From the NCBI RefSeq assembly GCF_040939455.1, contig NC_134124.1, positions 31,509,138 through 31,573,137 on the forward strand: a stretch of 64,000 nt of DNA, in the 5' to 3' direction. The number at the start of each line of letters is the position of its first letter. Position 1 is the first letter of the stretch. A program made the translations under genes and the position numbers. The stretch is from Microcebus murinus. Taxonomy: Eukaryota; Chordata; Mammalia; Primates; Cheirogaleidae. The notes below the pieces were generated by a model, which was not told the origin of the DNA, did no database searches, and saw nothing but the letters and a program-made list of their open reading frames with translations. Shown piece by piece: positions 57,654 to 64,000 of the stretch.

Positions 57654-58332
57654 TTAAAGGCCCAAATCCCCCAGTGGACTGAATGGACCCCCTTTTGGCC
57701 AAGGGGATCCCAGAGAAGCCTTAAAAACTGATTTTCTGGTCATGATGGGACAAGAAGTCAGACATTATATCATTATACACTCTCCCTTTCTAAAAGCCAT
57801 TAGATTTTCTTTCCTAAGGCTTAATCAGGAACTAGCTCTTCCCAAAGACTTGATGGGCTCTCCTCCCTTTTTGTGGCTTCAATACAGCAACTGACCAGCA
57901 TTCCTTCCTTATAAGAGACCACCGTCTGTGGAGAGGTTCTGGCCGGTTTACAGAGTCTATGCACTGAGTGCTTTCGTGTCCTCTGCTTTATCTTTTGATG
58001 TATAGACCCTAACTTTAATGCATTTAAATGTCTCCACTTCAAGTGAATGCAAGTCGTATGTAACATACATGTTTGTTCCATATGCATGTGTTAAGATCCC
58101 CTTCATGAATATTCATACGTCCTGTAATGTTGAATATGTACACTCATCCAACCTGTTCAGCATAAATTCCTGTCCTACTCTTCCCTGCCTTGAAATGTTT
58201 TGCTTCTAGTTTTTGTCAGAGTCCACACTGCAAGCCTGCGGATGGCCAGCCTGAAGGGTGCAACCCTTCATAAGAAAGAAAGCTCTCCTTTCCAAATTTC
58301 TGGACCTCATGATTCTTCAGTTGAAAGATTTT

Positions 58333-58870
58333 AACTAAGTATGTATATAATGGAATATTACTCAGCCCTAAGGGAGAAGGTAATCCTATTATAAGTGGCA
58401 ACATGGATGAACCTGGAGGACATGATGCTAAGTGCAAAAAGCTGAACAGGGAAAGCCAAATACCATTATCTCACTTATATGAGGAATCTAAAGCAGTCAA
58501 ACTCATAGAATTAGAGAGTACAATGGTGGTTTCCAGAGCCTGGGGTGGGGGGCAGCTAGGGAAAACGGTGAGATGTTGGTCAACAAAGTTTCAGTTAGGC
58601 AGAATGAATAAATTCCGAAGATCTACTGTGTAGCATGGTGACTATGAATAATACTGTATCATAGTCTTGAAATTTGCTGATAGTAGATCTTAAATGTTCA
58701 CACCACACACACCCAGATGATAACTATGTGAAGTGATGGTTATGTTAATTATCTTGATTGTGGTAATCATTTCAGAATGTGTAAATGTTTCAAAACATTA
58801 CATTGTACACCATCATTAACGTACAGTTTTTATTTGTCAATTATACCTCAGTACAGCTGGGACAATAAAT
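58333..58870 (+). mobile_element. L1M 3'UTR fragment
   Basis: Contains 'ggaatattactcagcccta', 'aacatggatgaacctggagg', 'cttatatgaggaatctaaa' and ends 'aattatacctcagtacagctgg'. Directly follows an LTR-like block. Confidence 0.8.
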
Positions 58871-59160
58871 AAGATTTTAATTCAAATGTCACCTGCTCAG
58901 AGTTGCCTACTCTGACCCAAGTCACTCTATCACATTTCCTTCCTGGCCATTAAAACTCCTTGAGATTGTTATTTTCTCCTATTTTATTTATTTATTTATT
59001 TTTTGGCCTACTATATCTCTCCACTCTAAAATGTAGCCACCATGGTAACGGGGACCTAGTCTATCTTGTTTTCGCTGTATCCCCAGAGCCTGGAAGAGTG
59101 TCTGGCATATTAACGTACACAATAAATGCTTGTTGAACGAATGAATGGATTGTTACTTTT
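58871..59160 (+). mobile_element. L2 3' end
   Basis: Includes 'caaatgtcacctgctcagag', 'tgtatccccagagcctgg' and the tail 'aataaatgcttgttgaacga'. Lies ~170 bp upstream of the RARS1 CpG island. Confidence 0.75.
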
Positions 59161-59329
59161 GCGCCCATTTCGCAGAGGGGCAAACTGAGGCTGTTGAGAG
59201 ACAGGGGCTCTAGGTAAGCACCTGTGTCCAAGCACAGGGCAGCTCTGCTCCAATTCCACTCAGTTCCTCTCCTCTCGCCCCATCATCCCAGGGCTGCAGT
59301 CTCCCTTAGGGCCGACTTTCCCGTGGGTT

Positions 59330-59482
59330 TCCCTCGCAGTATCGCCTGGATCCCGCCAGGGGGCAGCAGAGGCAGCGGCGGCTAGTCCGCCCGACACACG
59401 GGTCCGGTGGGGGTTTCCGCTTCCGGGAGCGACTGGCTGTTTCCGCTTCCGGCCACTTGGCGTGTGAGGCGCTGACGGGAGG
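59330..59482 (+). promoter_or_regulatory. RARS1: RARS1 CpG-rich core promoter and 5'UTR
   Basis: GC- and CpG-rich DNA begins near 59280 and extends past exon 1 to about 59700. No TATA box is seen. The 14-mer gtttccgcttccgg occurs twice (59413-59426 and 59439-59452), each with a TTCCG core like an ETS-factor site. The second copy ends 30 nt before the ATG, so transcription probably starts around 59440-59475. TATA-less CpG promoters with ETS-type sites are usual for housekeeping genes. The exact start is inferred. Confidence 0.75.
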
Positions 59483-59527
59483 ATGGACGGGCTGGTGGCT
59501 CAGTGCTCCGCGCGGCTGCTGCAGCAG
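59483..59527 (+). CDS. RARS1: RARS1 exon 1: N-terminal 15 residues of cytosolic arginyl-tRNA synthetase
   Basis: The ATG at 59483 opens MDGLVAQCSARLLQQ, matching the human start MDVLVSECSARLLQQ, and is followed directly by gtcggg. RARS1 charges tRNA-Arg in the cytosol as part of the multi-tRNA-synthetase complex with AIMP1 and QARS1 (known). The N-terminal extension starting here forms a leucine-zipper-like helix needed for complex entry. The frame stays open to 59872 but that is intron. Confidence 0.94.
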
Positions 59528-60549
59528 GTCGGGCCACGTGGGACCGGCGGCGAGGCTTGGCGGGGAGGGACGCGGCCCCGGCTCCCGCCCGAGCAGCGTC
59601 AGGGGTGGGGCGGCGAGGCCAGGACCGCCCTGCTCGCCCCAGACGCCGGCAGCTGGGTCCCGAGTCCTCGGCGTGCGCTGCTCTGGAGGCACACGCCCTC
59701 CCAGGAGGAACTCGTTGCCTCTTCTGCCGGAGCAGGAAAGGGTGGGAAAGGAAGAGCCCGTCCTTCCGAGGCCCTGGTGACTGTGACACTCCGCGGAGTG
59801 GGGAGTCCCACCCTCTCCCAGACCTCTGCAAGCCAGCGTGTCCGATGCCGGGGGACAGGCAAGATGCGATAAGATTAGCAACCCTGGGTCCTGATTTGCA
59901 GCCCAGCCGCCGTTTTCTCTGTGATACTGAGCAGGCGGCTTCCTGATAAGCCCCTGGAGGGGCTCACTGTCAGACAAACGGAAGTTTGCTCTCTGCCTCA
60001 GCATTCGTGGGGAAAGGACAGTCACAACATATGAAAGTGGAAGTGGGACAGCTCTGTTACCCCTTGTGCCCAGGTGGGGAGGAGCGTTAAGAAAATAATT
60101 AATAGTATCCTGTTACGGGAACTGCTTTATGTTAAGACAGCAATCACAAAGTACAAGTTGGTTAAGTAAATGGGCAAGTTGTTTACTGCTCTGAGCCCTG
60201 TATTCTTTATCAGTGCGAGGATATTAAGGACTGCCTCACTGGCCTGTAATGCTTATAAAGATAATTTCTGAAAAGCGTAACACCTGAAACATAATGTATG
60301 CTAATGGTTGGCAACTTGGTTTTGTCTGTAGCTTTCTCCTGGTAAATATTCTGAAGTTTCAGGTGAGGAATCTTCCTCCTGAGTTTTGCAGTTAAGTCAG
60401 AAGGTTTCTTTCTTTCTGAATTGACGTGTCTTTAGTTTTAGGTATTAAGAGTACAAAGCTTGGTCTAGGACCTAAGGCACTGGACTGGAAATAGGAAGAA
60501 ATGAGAAAGTTGTTTTGTCCCAGAAAGAGTAAAAGGCAGACCCTTGAAC
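59528..60549 (+). other. RARS1: RARS1 intron 1, start
   Basis: CpG island tail to about 59800, then unique AT-richer DNA. Open frames on both strands across the island are products of high GC. Confidence 0.6.
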
Positions 60550-60893
<344 letters not shown>

Positions 60894-60947
60894 TGAGCTA
60901 TTTTGAATATGACAAACGACATTTGGTTTTTAAGAGTCCCAAGTCAG

Positions 60948-61284
<337 letters not shown>

Positions 61285-61435
61285 AGAGTCCCAAGTCATA
61301 AAATTTAGTAATAAAAACAGATAGGTCACCCTGACACTTGTGCTCTCTAAATCAGAATGATTTATTGAGCCAAAGAAAGAAAAAATATGAGACTTATCCT
61401 ATTATACAGTTATCACTACCATTTCTTTTTCCCTA

Positions 61436-61458
61436 CACACACACACACCACACATATG
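61436..61458 (+). repeat. (CA)n microsatellite
   Basis: tacacacacacacaccacacat, short and interrupted. RARS1 intron 1. Confidence 0.7.
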
Positions 61459-61537
61459 TGCTTAATTTTTTATTAAAGAGAATATGCCAATGTCAGCAAA
61501 ATCTCAGAGGAGGAAAAATTACAGCTTGTTAATTTTA

Positions 61538-61573
61538 CAGAGGCCACGGGAAAGTCCGTTCCCGTGGCCTCTG
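61538..61573. other. Perfect hairpin, 15-bp stem and 6-nt loop
   Basis: cagaggccacgggaa, loop agtccg, ttcccgtggcctctg. Every stem base pairs. It is GC-rich within AT-rich DNA and ends 110 nt before RARS1 exon 2. Confidence 0.85.
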
Positions 61574-61683
61574 CCATGCCCTGACAGAAAGGGGAAATGA
61601 CAAAGTTAGTTTATGGTACAATTTATCATATCTTGGAAGTCATTGACACTACTGGACTGAACAAAGTGCTTTTCCTTTTATAG

Positions 61684-61869
<186 letters not shown>

Positions 61870-62109
61870 TAAGACCTTTGTTACCAATGATTCTGAAAGT
61901 ATACCCTATTGAAATTGGGAAAAGGAGGATAGAAACCTGATCCTTTTAACCATGTTAGACAAATTAGGACTGAGTTAGTTGGTGCAAATAGGGAATAAGC
62001 CGGTGTTGTATCCTTCCAGGACCCTTTGAAATGTTGTAAATGTTTAGCAAGGTTAAAGTAGGATTTAGGCAGGGTTGAGACATTTCTTTCAACAGCTTAT
62101 GCACATGAC

Positions 62110-62434
62110 TTTTTTTTTGAGACAAAGTCTTGCTCTCTTGCTTGGGATAGAGTGCACTGGTGTCAGCCTAGCTCACAGCAACCTCTAACTACTGGGCTCA
62201 AGCAATCCTTCCTCAGCCTCCAGAGTAACTGGGCCTACAGGCATGTGCCACCATGCCTGGCTAATTTTTTCTATATATATTTTTTTAGTTAGCCAATTAA
62301 TTGCTTTCTGTTTTTAGTAGAGACGAGGTCTTGCTGTTGCTCAGTCTGGTTTCGAATTCCTGACCTCAAGCAATCCTCCCACCATGGCCTTCCAGAGTGG
62401 TAGGATTACAGGCGTGAGCCACATGTCTGGCCAG
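62110..62434 (-). mobile_element. Alu, antisense, RARS1 intron 2
   Basis: Worn copy with a T tract and the tatatat linker, ends 'catgtctggcc'. Confidence 0.88.
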
Positions 62435-62443
62435 GTTTTATGT

Positions 62444-62763
62444 TTTGGGGTTTTTTTGAGACCGAGTCTCACTGTGTTGCCCAGGCTAGAATGCTGTGGT
62501 GTCAGCCTAGCTCACAGCAACCTCAAACTCCTGGGCTCAAACAATCTTTCTGCCTCAGCCTCCTGAGTATCTAGGACTACAGGCATGGGCCACCATGCCC
62601 GGATAATTTTTTCTATGTACTTTTAGTTGTCCAACTAATTTCGGTCTATATTTAGTAGAGATGGGTCAGTCTTGCTCTTGCTCAGGCTGGTCTCAAACCC
62701 CTGAACTCAAAAGATCCTCCCGCCCCAGCCTTGGATTACAGGTGTGAGCTACCACGCCTGGCC
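62444..62763 (-). mobile_element. Alu, antisense, RARS1 intron 2
   Basis: Same direction as, and ~10 bp from, the preceding copy; ends 'cacgcctggcc' with a small deletion near 62730. Confidence 0.88.
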
Positions 62764-63955
62764 TATTTATCAGATTTGTCAAATAATGAGCTTGCTTCAA
62801 TTTTTTGGCGTGTCTTTCATGTTTGCTAATGACATATCCCAAAGTGTGACCTCATTCTCGTAATTACTCTCCTGTTTGTATATACTACTATTAGACAGAC
62901 TGCACTGGCATTACATTTTTTTCTCAAAACTGACTTCATTTACTCATCCTAGACCCTATCTACCCACTCCCACGAAGTCTTTTTTATTACTTGTAATCTG
63001 CTGTGCTTGAAAGAGCTTTGTCTTTGAGTCTTCTAAAATCACAAAATTCCATGTCCATGGAATCTTCTGAAAATAATTTCACTTTTCTGGGTATGTCATG
63101 GATTCAGCACTTAGTCATACTTAATTCTGTGTATTTATTTTAATTCAAAAGTATTAAATGACTAAGTACTAGAGACTATTAAGGGAAAAGAAACTAAAGG
63201 AAATACAGTGTATTCTTTTTTTCGAACTCCTGAAAGAAAATACAGTGTATTCTAATACACGTTTCTGTAATGCAAATTAGCTCTCATGTGTAGATCAGAA
63301 AATACTGCCAGTATAATATGGAAGGCACATTGGGTTTGTTTGTTTGTTTTGAGACAGAGTCTCACTCTGATGCCGGGAATAGAGTGCCATGGCATCAGCC
63401 TAGCTCACAGCAACCTCCAACTCCTGGGCTCAAGCGATCCTCCTGCCTCATCAGCCTCTCGAGTAGCTGGGACTACAGGCATGCGCACCATGCCAATTTT
63501 TTCTATGTATTTAGTTGGCCAATTTCTTTGAATTTTTTGGTAGAGATGGGGTCTCACTCTTGCTCAGGCTGGTCTTGCACTCCTGACCTTGATCAATCCT
63601 CCCTTCTGATCTCCCAGAGTGCTAGGATTATAGGCCTGAGCCACCACGCCCAGCCTGATTATTCATATTAATTTTCATAGTGCAGAAATTAAGTACAGTA
63701 GATTTTGTGTGTGTCACACACACACAAGTATACATATATACCAATACCCTTATCCTTTAAAAATAAAATAAATTGAAATTTATTATAGTAGGTTTTGGGT
63801 CTTAAGATGATATCTACATAACTTTAGTATTTGGAAATCTTTAGATTGTGAGAGCATATTTTTCTTCTTTTTTTTTTTAGTATGTCATCAGAGAGAAGAG
63901 TCCATTACTGATTAAAAACTTAAAATCAGATTTTTTAATGAATTTAAGAATATAA
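62764..63955. other. RARS1: RARS1 intron 2, unique AT-rich DNA around one Alu
   Basis: No exon 3 coding match (expected to begin SLQAER-like after the zipper). A 16-bp duplication lies at 63201/63238, and short CA runs near 63715. Confidence 0.6.
63331..63655 (-). mobile_element. Alu, antisense, RARS1 intron 2
   Basis: (GTTT) tail, short internal deletions, ends 'cacgcccagcc'. Confidence 0.88.
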
Positions 63956-64000
63956 TTTTTTTTTTTTTTTTTTTTTTTGAGACAGAGTCTCACTCTGTTG
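63956..64000 (-). mobile_element. Alu, antisense, cut by the window end
   Basis: T tract of ~21 and gagacagagtctcactctgttg, the usual Alu right end read backwards. Confidence 0.88.

Noticed and set aside
59306..60025. 239-codon minus-strand frame over the RARS1 CpG island
   Set aside because: High-GC DNA gives long chance frames on both strands. No domain or composition suggests a protein, and it overlaps exon 1 antisense.

Overview
The window is primate nuclear DNA, almost certainly from a strepsirrhine (lemur). About 35 Alu elements carry the lemur-type right arm (internal 'ttggccaattaatttctttc', 'agtgctaggattacag'), and no galago-type tRNA-derived SINE was noticed. The rest is a normal mammalian mix of L1, L2, MIR, hAT DNA transposons and ERV LTRs. 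There is no bacterial, phage or CRISPR content, and nearly all open reading frames outside the exons below are chance or repeat-derived.

Two protein-coding genes lie on the + strand. (1) WWC1 (KIBRA): its last 14 coding exons (human numbering 10-23) run from 1784 to the stop at 45977, with a 3'UTR and poly(A) signal near 46705. Together they encode about 717 residues: the end of the central coiled coil, a Ser-rich linker, the C2 domain, a Glu-rich tract, a basic Ser-rich segment, the aPKC-binding/coiled-coil region and the C-terminal ADDV PDZ ligand. All 28 exon edges examined give GT-AG introns and compatible phases. (2) RARS1 (cytoplasmic arginyl-tRNA synthetase): a CpG-rich promoter at about 59330-59480, exon 1 (59483-59527) and exon 2 (61684-61818). 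The rest lies beyond the window. The order WWC1 then RARS1 matches human 5q34-q35, with about 12.7 kb of repeat-rich DNA between them.

Other gene-like items are dead retrocopies. An NME2 processed pseudogene sits inside an L1 3' end within WWC1 intron 15 (12-bp target duplication, lost start, early stop). A U6 snRNA copy lies between the genes (53821-53991). A U6-Alu chimera lies in WWC1 intron 19 (36651-37051), where the first ~34 nt of U6 are joined to a whole Alu and one 16-bp target duplication flanks the pair.

Other points of note are a 181-bp hAT MITE with an exact 8-bp target duplication at 29314, a perfect 15-bp-stem hairpin just upstream of RARS1 exon 2, a ~50-bp poly(A) micro-retroposon inside an Alu at 57417, a MER20 element ending about 20 bp before the WWC1 terminal exon, and several LTR-like or unclassified blocks.

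Exon edges come from reading splice sites and from remembered human protein sequence. Repeat family names come from recalled consensus sequences, so subfamily names and outer limits of old repeats are approximate.
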